The notes: generated by a model not told the origin, from the letters alone. 64,000 nt of DNA from JBKEBQ01 sp047973225 (GCA_047973225.1 JBKEBQ010000016.1:6861-70860), one strand, 5' to 3'. Numbered from the stretch's first letter, positions 1 to 8,703 are shown. Numbers and translations are program-made.

Positions 1-391
1 TCAATTCTCTAACCATCTTAATCTTTTCGTCACTCATATCTTGATATGCACGATCACGGATCGCTGTTGCATCCTCTTTTGCGTGCGTTATAATATCGTG
101 TGCTTCCGTATCGGCAATTAGTTTTGCATTATTCATAAGCTCATTCGCTTCTTCTCTTGCGCCGCGCATCTTTGCTTCATACTCTGCTTTAATCGCTTCA
201 CTTTTTTCTAACTCTACTTTTGCGCCATCCAAAGAGTCTTGAATCACGGCTTGTCGTTTATCTAAATATTGTTTCACATTTTTCCAAAAGAAAACACGTA
301 CAAAAACAATAATTAATGTTGTTGAAATCAAAATAAGTGTCATGTCGGTTAGATTAATTCTAAGATAATTATCAATATTAATAATATCCAT
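1..391 (-). CDS. atpF: ATP synthase F0 subunit b, cut by window edge
   Basis: Subunit b of the F-type ATP synthase, the peripheral stalk that ties the membrane F0 part to F1. The ATG at 391 follows an AAAGGAGG ribosome site, and the frame stays open for 130 codons to the window edge, so the C-terminal 30-40 residues of a usual 160-170 residue protein are outside. One hydrophobic segment lies at about residues 15-35, followed by a long charged K/E/A-rich helix, the normal b-subunit build. It lies just after atpE in the same direction, the usual order. Identity is by architecture and position. Confidence 0.9.
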   Translation of the reverse strand, partial: MDIINIDNYLRINLTDMTLILISTTLIIVFVRVFFWKNVKQYLDKRQAVIQDSLDGAKVELEKSEAIKAEYEAKMRGAREEANELMNNAKLIADTEAHDIITHAKEDATAIRDRAYQDMSDEKIKMVREL

Positions 392-420
392 AAGCTACCT
401 CCTTTGTGATTCGCAACGTA

Positions 421-660
421 TTAACCTTTAAGAAAGATCAGCAACAATGAAACTATCAAACAATAAATCGCTCCTGTTTCTGCTAAGGCAATACCAAGTA
501 CCATAACTGATCTAATTTTACCTGCTGCCTCTGGATTTCTTCCTGTTGCTTCTGCCGCTTTACCAGTGGCATATCCCTGTCCAATTCCAGCTCCTAATAC
601 TCCTACTATCGCAATTCCAGCTCCAAGTAGGGCTAATCCAGTCACAAAATTTGCATCCAT
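421..660 (-). CDS. atpE: ATP synthase F0 subunit c with Na+-binding signature
   Basis: Ring-forming c subunit (79 residues) that carries the coupling ion through F0. Two membrane helices are joined by the conserved polar loop RNPEA at 41-45. The ion carboxylate is E61. Q28, E61, T62 and Y66 sit at the spacing of the sodium-binding residues Q32, E65, S66 and Y70 of the Ilyobacter tartaricus c subunit (threonine replaces serine), which points to Na+ rather than H+ coupling. It lies between atpB and atpF. Assignment as AtpE is secure; ion specificity is inferred from the residues. Confidence 0.97.
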   Translation of the reverse strand: MDANFVTGLALLGAGIAIVGVLGAGIGQGYATGKAAEATGRNPEAAGKIRSVMVLGIALAETGAIYCLIVSLLLIFLKG

Positions 661-690
661 AATATTTTCCTCCTATTTTTTGACTATATT

Positions 691-1398
691 TTATTCTTCT
701 TCTGTTCCACCTAAGGAATCATTCAAGAAGTACGATGTTAACATAAAGAATATGTATGTTTGAATAAAAGCTACAAAAATATCAAAATACATATGTAAGA
801 ATGGCGTAATCGCTAACATAATTCCGCTATATGGTAATAATGATGAAATCATAAGATACAACAAAGCAATAATAATGGTTCCACCTAACATATTTCCAAA
901 CAAACGTAAACTTAATGATATTGGTAATGCAATATCACCAACAATATTTAATGGCATTAATAGTGGTATCGGCTCACACCACTCTTTTAACTTCCCTCTC
1001 ACGCCCACTCGTTTAAGCTCGGTGATATGCACCAATCCGATAAACATGAAGACAAGGGTGATGGTCAATGAAATATTAGAGGTGGGTGGTTGTAAACCAA
1101 ACAGCCCCATCATATTGGAAAGTACCATTAAAATCATAACAGTTCCCATGGAAGGTAAATATTTCCACGTCTTGGCATGTAGATTCCCATGAATAACGCC
1201 ATAACATAGACCCACAATGATCTCAAAAATCAGCAATACCCCTTTCGGTGCTATTGAAGGATCTGCCTTTTTAAATTTTTGTCCAGCAATGGCTAAAACC
1301 ACTCCTGTAATAATACAAATCGCAAACCATATCACGATACTTTGATGAACAAAAAACTCAAAATCACCAATTTGTATCAATAAGCCATCCGCATTCAT
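691..1398 (-). CDS. atpB: ATP synthase F0 subunit a
   Basis: Subunit a (235 residues) forms the ion half-channels that feed the c-ring. It is strongly hydrophobic with about five to six membrane segments. The essential stator arginine is visible as R165 in the motif SLSLRLFGNM, and the last helices (FLHMYFDIFVAFIQTYIFFML) match the family C-terminus. Length is typical for Bacillota. It sits between atpI and atpE with short gaps, so it belongs to the same transcript. No truncation is seen. Confidence 0.96.
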   Translation of the reverse strand: MNADGLLIQIGDFEFFVHQSIVIWFAICIITGVVLAIAGQKFKKADPSIAPKGVLLIFEIIVGLCYGVIHGNLHAKTWKYLPSMGTVMILMVLSNMMGLFGLQPPTSNISLTITLVFMFIGLVHITELKRVGVRGKLKEWCEPIPLLMPLNIVGDIALPISLSLRLFGNMLGGTIIIALLYLMISSLLPYSGIMLAITPFLHMYFDIFVAFIQTYIFFMLTSYFLNDSLGGTEEE

Positions 1399-1402
1399 AA
1401 AA

Positions 1403-1765
1403 TCACACTCCTTTTGACCGTATTGTCTTTACCTTAATTGCTGTACTTAAGCATAAAAAACCTAGCAACATACAAATAAGATTTCCTCCCAAACGGGCTC
1501 CTGTATAAAAGCAAATACCATAAAAAATAAAACGTATTACAAATTGTCCTCCACTCAGTACCTGAGGCTTACGATAATGAAGAATCGCATCGCTTGTAAA
1601 TACAATATGCATAAAGCCCAAAACACTCAAAGACATTCCTAACATTGCGCTAAGCGCATAATCCAGACGGTTTGTACCTATATAAAGCAAAAATGTAAGC
1701 ACACAACCAAATACAAAACTCAATTTTAAAATGCTTTGATAAGGGAATGCTTTAAAAATTTTCAT
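1403..1765 (-). CDS. atpI: AtpI-like small membrane protein
   Basis: Small hydrophobic protein of about 120 residues with four predicted membrane segments, in the position of atpI just before atpB. The frame is open further upstream, but ATG 1765 (MKIFKAF) is preferred because it follows GAAGGA at the right distance; the longer start would lie deep inside the preceding gene. It overlaps the end of the atpZ-like gene by 14 bases, suggesting translational coupling. AtpI/AtpZ proteins are linked to Mg2+ uptake and c-ring assembly in other bacteria. Sequence conservation in this family is weak, so position carries much of the call. Confidence 0.75.
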   Translation of the reverse strand: MKIFKAFPYQSILKLSFVFGCVLTFLLYIGTNRLDYALSAMLGMSLSVLGFMHIVFTSDAILHYRKPQVLSGGQFVIRFIFYGICFYTGARLGGNLICMLLGFLCLSTAIKVKTIRSKGV

Positions 1766-1937
1766 CTTTTCCTTCTTTAACCAGCATATACAAACTCCCA
1801 ACACTTACATAAAGTAATAATATCATCATCAACCATGGAGCTGTATGAAACCACTTATCCAACATACGACCCACGATAATAGCAAGAATGCTACCCGCCA
1901 CCAACCTTGCAACAAACCTTGGCGCAAGCTTATTCAT
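1752..1937 (-). CDS. AtpZ/AtpI-family two-helix protein
   Basis: A 61-residue protein with two hydrophobic stretches (about 10-25 and 34-53), the pattern of AtpZ/AtpI-family proteins found at the front of atp operons. The motif RLVAGSILAIIVGRMLDKWF resembles the first AtpZ helix. Its ATG shares one base with the stop of upp (TAATG arrangement), and its end overlaps atpI, so the three are probably translated in a coupled way. The role is inferred from family and context: assembly or ion-supply factor for the ATP synthase. Confidence 0.75.
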   Translation of the reverse strand: MNKLAPRFVARLVAGSILAIIVGRMLDKWFHTAPWLMMILLLYVSVGSLYMLVKEGKDENF

Positions 1938-2557
1938 TACTTCGTGCCAAAGATACGATCGCCCGCATCACCTAAACCGGGAACGATGTAACTTTTCTCA
2001 TTTAATTTCTCATCAAGTGCCGCTAAATACACATCAATCTCAGGATGGGCTTTTTCAACTGCCGCAACTCCTTCAGGACATCCTACAAGACACACCAAAC
2101 GAATATCTTTAGCACCTTGTTTTTTTACCATTTCAATGGCCGCATTTGCACTTCCTCCCGTTGCCAACATTGGATCTACAATCATAACAACTGCTTCATC
2201 AATATTTTTTGGATACTTTTCAAAGTATACATGAGGAAGTAGCGTTTCTTCATCTCGATACAAACCGACATGTGCTACCTTTACGGTTGGAACCATATTA
2301 GAAATACCATTTACCATTCCAAGTCCTGCTCTAAGAATCGGCACAATAATAATGTCCTTTTCTAATTCATACGTTTTCATTGTTTGCATTGGTGTCTCAA
2401 TAACAATTTCTTTAACCGGTAAATTACGAGTAATTTCATACGCCATAAGTCCACCTATTTCATCTAAATTTTCTCTAAAATCTTTTGTTCCTGTTTCCTT
2501 CTTACGCATTTGTGTTAGTTTATGCGTAATCAGGGGATGATCCAACACTTTTAACAT
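1937..2557 (-). CDS. upp: Uracil phosphoribosyltransferase
   Basis: Converts uracil and PRPP to UMP in pyrimidine salvage, in the cytoplasm. At 206 residues it has the usual length. The PRPP-binding loop is visible at 128-136 (DPMLATGGS), the flexible loop region RAGLGM at 76-81 and the C-terminal uracil-binding segment YIVPGLGDAGDR near 190. It is the first gene of the ATP synthase transcript, a common Bacillota order, with a good promoter just upstream. Start ATG at 2557 is preceded by AAGGAG. Confidence 0.97.
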   Translation of the reverse strand: MLKVLDHPLITHKLTQMRKKETGTKDFRENLDEIGGLMAYEITRNLPVKEIVIETPMQTMKTYELEKDIIIVPILRAGLGMVNGISNMVPTVKVAHVGLYRDEETLLPHVYFEKYPKNIDEAVVMIVDPMLATGGSANAAIEMVKKQGAKDIRLVCLVGCPEGVAAVEKAHPEIDVYLAALDEKLNEKSYIVPGLGDAGDRIFGTK

Positions 2558-2584
2558 AGTAATCTCCTTATTTTCAACATATCA

Positions 2585-2613
2585 ATTATACAATTTCCCT
2601 ATGCTCTTTACAA
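2585..2613 (-). promoter_or_regulatory. Promoter of upp-atp operon
   Basis: On the minus strand TTGTAA (2613-2608), a 17-base spacer and TATAAT (2590-2585) form a near-consensus vegetative promoter about 28 bases upstream of the upp start. No operator-like repeat is obvious around it. Confidence 0.7.
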
Positions 2614-2640
2614 CTAAGATGTTACTTTTTATTTTTAATA

Positions 2641-3861
2641 TCACTCATTGATGCTAGGGCGTATACGCTCAATCAACGGATCTTCATCATGCACGGTAGT
2701 GTAATCAGTCCAGTCTTTTTGATATACCATTTTTAAAAGAATGGGGGTAATCACAGTTGTTACAATCACCATAACAATAATCGGAGTAAACAACGTTTCT
2801 TCAACAAGTCCCTTTGCGACACCTTTGGCCGCAATAATTAAAGCCACCTCGCCACGACATATCATGCCCACACCAACTCGCAAGCTGCTTACTTTGGGAA
2901 GTTTTAAAAGCCTACCACCAAAATAACAAGCGCCCCATTTAGTGACAATCGCCATGAATGTCAAGGCAATCGCAAAGCTCAAAATTTGCATATCAATGCT
3001 CGTGATTTCTGCTTTTAAACCAATACTTGCTAAAAACACCGGTGTAAAGAACATGTATCCCAAACTATCAACACGATGGGTAACATATGTACACCGTGCC
3101 GTTTTGGCAATGATCAGTCCAGCAACAAATGCCCCTGTAATATCTGCAACGCCAAAAATTTCCTCAGCAACAAACGCATACAATAAACAAAAAGCAAACG
3201 ATAAAACCGCAAAACGACGTTTATCATAGCCTGCATTGGCCATCCAACGATCAAATGCTGTATGTGCGAAATAGCCAAGAATACCACTCAATATAAAAAA
3301 AACAATAATTTTTGATAAAACAAAACCGATATGCACATCCCCTTTATTGAAACCAACAACAATGGTAAGGATGATAATTCCCAAAATATCATCCATAAGT
3401 GCTGCTCCTAAAATAATATTCCCAGAACGCGAGGATAGCTTACCAAATTCTTTCAATGTCTCCACTGTAATGCTTACAGAAGTTGCGGTTAGTATTACAC
3501 CCATAAAAATCGCTTCCAACAAAGGCGCTGAAGGATAAAACCACGTTGTCAATAACCACCCACCAAGAAGTGGAATGAGCACGCCAAAAACAGCGATTAC
3601 TGCACTGATTTTCCCAGTCTTTTTTAGTTCACTGATATCGGTTTCCAACCCCGCTGAAAACATTAAAATAACGACTCCAACTTCACTGACCTGACTCAAG
3701 AAATCCGTCTCTTGTAAAACATTAAAGCCTACCGGTCCCAATACCAATCCCGCTAACAATGCTCCCACTACTTGGGGTACTGTAAAAAATTTACTCAGTA
3801 GACCAAATAGTTTTGTTGCTAATAAAATCAATGCGATATCCAACAAAAAATAATATGTCAT
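2641..3861 (-). CDS. CPA2-type cation/proton antiporter
   Basis: Membrane antiporter of 406 residues exchanging Na+ or K+ for protons, of the monovalent cation:proton antiporter-2 type (NapA/KefB-like). About twelve hydrophobic segments run from residue 5 to 390. The paired aspartates D157-D158 in ALMDDILG are the ion-binding pair of electrogenic antiporters, and TSVSITVETLKE resembles the first unwound helix. No C-terminal TrkA nucleotide-binding domain is present, which argues against a KefB/C channel. It is divergent from a TetR regulator that probably controls it. With a likely Na+ ATP synthase next door, sodium export is a reasonable but unproven role. Confidence 0.85.
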   Translation of the reverse strand: MTYYFLLDIALILLATKLFGLLSKFFTVPQVVGALLAGLVLGPVGFNVLQETDFLSQVSEVGVVILMFSAGLETDISELKKTGKISAVIAVFGVLIPLLGGWLLTTWFYPSAPLLEAIFMGVILTATSVSITVETLKEFGKLSSRSGNIILGAALMDDILGIIILTIVVGFNKGDVHIGFVLSKIIVFFILSGILGYFAHTAFDRWMANAGYDKRRFAVLSFAFCLLYAFVAEEIFGVADITGAFVAGLIIAKTARCTYVTHRVDSLGYMFFTPVFLASIGLKAEITSIDMQILSFAIALTFMAIVTKWGACYFGGRLLKLPKVSSLRVGVGMICRGEVALIIAAKGVAKGLVEETLFTPIIVMVIVTTVITPILLKMVYQKDWTDYTTVHDEDPLIERIRPSINE

Positions 3862-3896
3862 TTTTCAATCCTCAATTGCTCTTTACATAAAGCACA

Positions 3897-3932
3897 ATTG
3901 ACATTTTAGTACTATTGTACTAAAATGTCAAT
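3897..3932. promoter_or_regulatory. Symmetric two-way promoter/operator
   Basis: A perfect inverted repeat with 16-bp arms and a 4-base spacer (tatt). Each arm holds TTGACA, and the mirrored sequence provides TAAAAT after exactly 17 bases, so the same palindrome reads as a promoter on both strands: TTGACA 3898-3903 with TAAAAT 3921-3926 rightward, and the mirror images leftward. The antiporter starts at 3861 on one side and tetR at 3947 on the other. The palindrome is the obvious site for the TetR protein, which would block both promoters at once. Confidence 0.85.
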
Positions 3933-3946
3933 GTTAAGGTGCAAAT

Positions 3947-4537
3947 ATGGCAAAACACACAAAAAAAGATATTTTATTCACAGCAAAGACCCTCTTTAAT
4001 ACATACGGCTACAATCAAGTATCCTTACGTGATATTGCTGATGTGCTACAAATCAGTGTTGGTAATTTAACCTATCATTTTAAGCGCAAAGAAGATATTA
4101 TCGAAAGTCTTATTATCGATCATTACCAAAACCAAAAGCCCTTTAAGGCACCTCAAACTTTTAAAGAATTACAGTCTTTCTTTGAAATTATTGAAGATCA
4201 TCATGGTGATAGCGCATACTATTATCGTCACTTTCGTCAGCTCTCAAGATTAAGCGAAAACATTCACAACATTCAAGTCGATATTCAAAAAAGCATCTAT
4301 CTCGCCTTTCATGAAAGCTTCTATATTTTTCAAGAAAAAGGTTACTTTAAAAAAGAACAACATCAAAATCAATATGATTCCCTCATTCAAATGATTATGG
4401 CAAACAATATTTTTGGTGCTCCTTATACAGGCAATTTTATTAATGAAGATTTGATTGCCATGTATTGGGATGTGTTACATCTCATTTTTACAGACAAAGG
4501 AAAACAAGAATATCAAAAAGAAATTCTTACAATGTAA
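3947..4537 (+). CDS. TetR-family repressor
   Basis: A 196-residue TetR-type regulator. The N-terminal DNA-binding helix-turn-helix is clear at about 20-50 (SLRDIADVLQISVGNLTYHF), with the family tail FKRKEDIIESLI. The C-terminal ligand-binding half is unlike any family I can name. The start at 3947 follows AAGGTG at 3936-3941, and the leader would be only about 14 bases if transcription starts just after the promoter in the palindrome. It is divergent from the cation antiporter, and negative control of both genes through the shared palindrome is the natural inference. The ligand is unknown. Confidence 0.88.
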   Translation: MAKHTKKDILFTAKTLFNTYGYNQVSLRDIADVLQISVGNLTYHFKRKEDIIESLIIDHYQNQKPFKAPQTFKELQSFFEIIEDHHGDSAYYYRHFRQLSRLSENIHNIQVDIQKSIYLAFHESFYIFQEKGYFKKEQHQNQYDSLIQMIMANNIFGAPYTGNFINEDLIAMYWDVLHLIFTDKGKQEYQKEILTM

Positions 4538-4582
4538 ATATCTACCAATAAAACCCCTTGCTATCATCCTTTGTGCTTTATC

Positions 4583-4608
4583 AAAAAAAACGAAACCTTT
4601 CGATTTCG
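4583..4608 (-). terminator. Terminator of the opp operon
   Basis: On the minus strand CGAAA (4608-4604), an 8-base loop and TTTCG (4595-4591) are followed by eight T. It lies about 60 bases beyond the oppF stop. The stem is short (5 bp) but the T-run is long. Confidence 0.6.
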
Positions 4609-4669
4609 ATTTTTTGATTTTACGACGCAGCTAAGACGTCATTTAGAATCTTTTATTTTTATTATAGAT

Positions 4670-5593
4670 TTATCGCCAACTACGCAATTCTTCATCTGTT
4701 GCCAACACAAAATGAGAACCATCAATATGTTGCTTTTTTCCTTTTTGATAATCAATGCCACTGGTTTTATAGTCATAATGTAAGGCAATCCGATTTTTTT
4801 CAACTTTTGGATTCGGTGATGGTATAGCACTCAACAAAGATTTTGTATAGGGATGAATCGGATTGTTGAAAATTTCTTCCGTCGTTCCTGTTTCTACTAA
4901 GTGACCATAATGCAAAACGCCAATGCGATCCGAAATATATTTCACCATACTCAAATCATGCGCAATAAACAGATACGCTGTATTTGTTTTTTCTTGAATT
5001 TGTTTCATTAAATTTACCACTTGGGCTTGAATCGAAACATCTAATGCTGAAATCGCTTCATCTGCAATAATCAAATCAGGATGCATAACAAGCGCTCTAG
5101 CAATCCCAATCCGTTGCCTTTGTCCGCCAGAAAATTGATGTGGATAACGCGTAGCATGCTCTTTCGATAAACCAACAAGTTCTAAAATTTCATACACCCT
5201 CTCATTTCGTTCCTCTGTTGATGAACATAGTTTATGAATATCTAAGCCTTGCGCAATAATATCCAATACTTTCTTACGTGGATTTAAACATGCCATGGGA
5301 TCTTGAAAAATCATTTGCATCTTTGTATGCAACATTTTTTTTGTTTCAGAATTCATCTTTTTTCCGACTTCAACATCATTAAAAACAATCGATCCACCAC
5401 TTGGCTCATATAGACGAATAATGCTTCTTCCAGTTGTCGATTTCCCACTACCAGACTCGCCCACTAAACCATACGTTTCGCCAGGAAAAATTTCAAATGA
5501 TACTCCATCCACGGCTTTTACCGTGAATTTGGAGCTCACTTTAAAATACTGTTTTAGGTTATCAACAACCAATAATGGTTTTTTATTGTCCAT
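4670..5593 (-). CDS. oppF: Oligopeptide ABC transporter ATPase OppF-like
   Basis: One of two ATPases that power peptide import through OppBC. Walker A GESGSGKST lies at 45-53, the signature FSGGQRQR at 154-161 and Walker B LIIADE at 174-179. The C-terminal extension HPYTKSLLSAIPSPNP is the mark of the oligopeptide/dipeptide ATPase family. Length (307) is normal for OppF/DppF. It is the last gene of the operon and overlaps oppD by 11 bases. Peptide specificity cannot be read from the ATPase. Confidence 0.93.
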   Translation of the reverse strand: MDNKKPLLVVDNLKQYFKVSSKFTVKAVDGVSFEIFPGETYGLVGESGSGKSTTGRSIIRLYEPSGGSIVFNDVEVGKKMNSETKKMLHTKMQMIFQDPMACLNPRKKVLDIIAQGLDIHKLCSSTEERNERVYEILELVGLSKEHATRYPHQFSGGQRQRIGIARALVMHPDLIIADEAISALDVSIQAQVVNLMKQIQEKTNTAYLFIAHDLSMVKYISDRIGVLHYGHLVETGTTEEIFNNPIHPYTKSLLSAIPSPNPKVEKNRIALHYDYKTSGIDYQKGKKQHIDGSHFVLATDEELRSWR

Positions 5594-6662
5594 TTTGTTG
5601 TGCCTCCTTACGCATTTTTGCTAATCGCGTTTTTAAAGCTTTCGGCATTTCGACTTTGGGTGCTTTTTCATGTAATAACCAACTTGCCACACGATGTTGT
5701 CCTCCCACATTAAAAAGTGGTGGTTCTTCTCTGAAATCTATATTTAGCGCAAATTCATTTCGCGGGGCAAATGCATCCCCCACAATTTTTTGTGACATAT
5801 TCGGTGGAGTACCAGGAATCGCATATAAATCATTATCAGCTGTATCCAAATCGGGCATCGCCGACAATAATCCCCACGTATAAGGATGACGTGGATCATA
5901 GAAAATTTCATCTACCGTTCCTTTTTCTACGATTTTACCTGCATACATAACCGCCACATAATCTGCCACTTTTGCGACCACGCCCAAGTCATGCGTAATA
6001 TAAACAACCGATAAATTCTTTTCCTTTTGAATATCTTTAATCAACTCTAGTATTGTTGCCTGAATCGTCACATCTAGTGCTGTTGTTGGTTCATCACAAA
6101 TCAAGACCTCAGGATCACAAGATAAAGCAATCGCAATGACTACCCTTTGGCGCATCCCGCCAGACAGTTGATGTGGATAATGTTTCATTCTTTTTTTTGC
6201 ATCACGAATACCCACCAATTCCAACAATTCAACTGCGCGATCGTGCGCATCTTGTTTGCTCATGTTGTAGTGATACACCATTGCCTCCATGACTTGCTTA
6301 CCGATGTTCATTGTTGGATTCAATGATGTCATAGGGTCTTGAAAAACCATGGCAATGCGCTTTCCACGAATCGTTTTCCCCATTTCTTGGCGACTCATTT
6401 GTAGTAAATCACAACTTATTTTTTCTTCATTATCCATATAATTATAGGTAATACTACCCTCATTGATAACACCATTGCTACTCAAAATACCCATAATAGC
6501 CTTCGTTGTTACCGACTTTCCAGAACCTGACTCACCAACGATGGCTAAGGTTTCGCCTTTGAATAAATCAAGACGAATCCCCCGTATTGCATCTACCATC
6601 CCTGAATCCGTTTTAAAAGAAATCGATAAGTCTCTAATTTTTAATACATTTTGTTTACTCAT
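5583..6662 (-). CDS. oppD: Oligopeptide ABC transporter ATPase OppD-like
   Basis: Partner ATPase of OppF (359 residues). Walker A GESGSGKS at 43-50, the signature LSGGMRQRV and Walker B VLICDE are all present, and the C-terminal HPYTWGLLSAMPDLD matches the oligopeptide ATPase extension. A GTG lies three codons further upstream (6671), but ATG 6662 is preferred because AGGTG stands six bases before it. It begins 9 bases after the oppC stop and overlaps oppF, so the subunits are made together. Confidence 0.93.
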   Translation of the reverse strand: MSKQNVLKIRDLSISFKTDSGMVDAIRGIRLDLFKGETLAIVGESGSGKSVTTKAIMGILSSNGVINEGSITYNYMDNEEKISCDLLQMSRQEMGKTIRGKRIAMVFQDPMTSLNPTMNIGKQVMEAMVYHYNMSKQDAHDRAVELLELVGIRDAKKRMKHYPHQLSGGMRQRVVIAIALSCDPEVLICDEPTTALDVTIQATILELIKDIQKEKNLSVVYITHDLGVVAKVADYVAVMYAGKIVEKGTVDEIFYDPRHPYTWGLLSAMPDLDTADNDLYAIPGTPPNMSQKIVGDAFAPRNEFALNIDFREEPPLFNVGGQHRVASWLLHEKAPKVEMPKALKTRLAKMRKEAQQNGQ

Positions 6663-6671
6663 AACACGCAC

Positions 6672-7682
6672 CTACATTTCCTTCATCTTTGGATCAAATG
6701 CATCTCGTAACCCATCGGCCAATAAGTTAAAGCTCAACATCAATAATGCCAATACCACAACTGGTATAATCGTCATAAAGGGGGTTACTAAAATCGATTT
6801 GAATCCGGTATTAATGAGTGTTCCAAGACTTGCCAAAGGAATTGGCAATCCCAAACCAACAAACGCTAAAAATGCTTCATAAAAAATCGCATTGGGAATC
6901 GAAAACATCGACATGATGATAATTTGCCCAAAAATGTTGGGTAATATCTCTTTAAAAATAATGAAAAAATCACTTGCACCCAATGTTCGCGATGCTAAAA
7001 TAAATTCTTGTTCTTTTATTTTTAGTACTTGTGCACGCGTAATCCTACTCATTCCTATCCATCCTGTTAACATCAAAGCAAGAATAATCGTTGTTAAGGA
7101 TGGTTTCATTACGACCAATAATAAAATCAAAATGACGAGTTGAGGAATACTATTTACAATCTCCACAAAGCGTTGCATAATCGCATCTACTTTACCACCG
7201 AAGAAACCTGATATCAGACCATAAATCATCCCAAAACAAATATCAATCAAAACAGCAACAAACGCAATAAACAACGATATCCTTGTTCCTTCCCAAACAC
7301 GCACCCATAAATCACGTCCCAAGACATCCGTACCAAAAAAGTGGTAAACATCTTGCAAATTTAAAGACTCATATTTGTTGATTCCATTAACCGTTCCATC
7401 TAAGATACCTAAATTCTCGATGATGGGAATTCTTGGTCCCATACTTTGTTCCTGTGTAATAACAGCATCATAGGCATATGATGAAAGCATTGGTGCAACA
7501 ATCGCAATTACCATAATAACGGCAATAACAAGCGCTGCAATGAGTGCTCCTTTATTTGAAATAAAACGACTCCAAACATCTTTCCAAAAGGATTGCGCAG
7601 GTAATACTTCTTCTTGTTGTAAACGTTCTGGTTTATCTACTAAGACGAAATCGTCTTCTAAAAATTCAACTTGCTTATTCAT
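6672..7682 (-). CDS. oppC: Oligopeptide ABC transporter permease OppC-like
   Basis: Inner-membrane permease of the peptide importer (336 residues). A cytoplasmic N-terminus of about 40 residues precedes the first membrane helix at about 41-65, followed by a periplasmic-type loop and five more helices. The ATPase-contact (EAA) loop reads ASRTLGASDFFIIFKEILPN around residue 235, and the family motif LLGRDLWVRVWEGTRISL type is seen as DVLGRDLWVRVWEGTRISLF near 120. It overlaps the end of oppB by 8 bases. Confidence 0.92.
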   Translation of the reverse strand: MNKQVEFLEDDFVLVDKPERLQQEEVLPAQSFWKDVWSRFISNKGALIAALVIAVIMVIAIVAPMLSSYAYDAVITQEQSMGPRIPIIENLGILDGTVNGINKYESLNLQDVYHFFGTDVLGRDLWVRVWEGTRISLFIAFVAVLIDICFGMIYGLISGFFGGKVDAIMQRFVEIVNSIPQLVILILLLVVMKPSLTTIILALMLTGWIGMSRITRAQVLKIKEQEFILASRTLGASDFFIIFKEILPNIFGQIIIMSMFSIPNAIFYEAFLAFVGLGLPIPLASLGTLINTGFKSILVTPFMTIIPVVVLALLMLSFNLLADGLRDAFDPKMKEM

Positions 7683-8628
7683 TACTGCCTCCTTTCGTCA
7701 AACGGATTCTAGGATCAATCACGACATATGCAAGATCCACGATTAACATCATGAAAATATATAAGACACTATACAAGAAAGCAACAGCCATAACGACATT
7801 ATAATCATTGGTTTCAATCGCTTTTACCAACAATGTCCCCAGTCCGGGAATTCCACAGATCTTTTCTACTACCATACTCCCGGTTAATAAAGCAATCATG
7901 ATCGGCGCCAATACTGTAATAACAGGAATTAATGTATTCCGTAAAGCGTGTGAAAAAATCAATTTACGACGATTGATACCTTTCGCCTCCGCCAGCAACA
8001 TATATTCACTATGCAATACCTCTATCATCTCACTTCTTGTAAACCGAGCTACATTTGCAATGACGCTTGTCGATAACGCAAGCATCGGCAACACCGATGA
8101 TATAAGTGGTGCATTGGTATTATAAAGAACCGGGAAAACCGGAATCTTAACCCCTAATAAAATAAGCAATAATAACGCAAACACAAAGGAAGGAATACTC
8201 ACCCCTAATACCGATAATACGGTAGCGATAGAATCCCAAATCGTATTGCGCTTTAATGCTGCTAAAATACCCAAAGAAATCCCCACAAATGTTCCAAAAA
8301 TAACAGCAGAAATCCCAATCGTAAATGATATTACGGCACGAGGAAGCACCAAATCGGCTACCGGGTAATTCCGTGCAATCGCAAAAGATGTACCAAAATC
8401 ACCCTTCAGCATGCTTTTCAAATAATTCATAAATTGAATTGGCAATGGATCATCTAAGCCATACTTCGCATTGATGGCTGCAATTTGGTCTGGTGTTAAC
8501 TTTTCATCATTAAAAGGTGTTCCTGGCATTAATTTTAACATTAAAAATAAAATAAAAACGATAATAAGTAACGTTATCATGACCATCAACAAACGTTTAC
8601 CAATATATATAAATGTTGATTTATTCAT
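7675..8628 (-). CDS. oppB: Oligopeptide ABC transporter permease OppB-like
   Basis: First permease of the importer (317 residues) with six predicted helices. The N-terminus MNKSTFIYIGKRLLMVMITLL is the usual OppB first helix, the motif MPGTPF follows it, and the EAA loop reads LAEAKGINRRKLIFSHALRNTLIP near 215-238. It starts 76 bases after oppA, from which it is separated by a strong stem-loop, and overlaps oppC by 8 bases. Confidence 0.92.
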   Translation of the reverse strand: MNKSTFIYIGKRLLMVMITLLIIVFILFLMLKLMPGTPFNDEKLTPDQIAAINAKYGLDDPLPIQFMNYLKSMLKGDFGTSFAIARNYPVADLVLPRAVISFTIGISAVIFGTFVGISLGILAALKRNTIWDSIATVLSVLGVSIPSFVFALLLLILLGVKIPVFPVLYNTNAPLISSVLPMLALSTSVIANVARFTRSEMIEVLHSEYMLLAEAKGINRRKLIFSHALRNTLIPVITVLAPIMIALLTGSMVVEKICGIPGLGTLLVKAIETNDYNVVMAVAFLYSVLYIFMMLIVDLAYVVIDPRIRLTKGGSNE

Positions 8629-8647
8629 CTTTACCTCCCTTTACAAG

Positions 8648-8683
8648 AAACAGCACATTATGCAAGAACACAATGTGCTGTTT
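8648..8683. other. Stem-loop between oppA and oppB
   Basis: A perfect 12-bp inverted repeat (AAACAGCACATT and its complement) with a 12-base loop lies between the oppA stop and the oppB start. No T-run follows on the minus strand, so it is unlikely to be a full terminator. Such stems commonly protect the mRNA of the binding protein gene or partly reduce downstream expression, giving more OppA than permease. The role here is inferred from position. Confidence 0.7.
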
Positions 8684-8703
8684 GTAATACTTAGTTTATC
8701 TTT

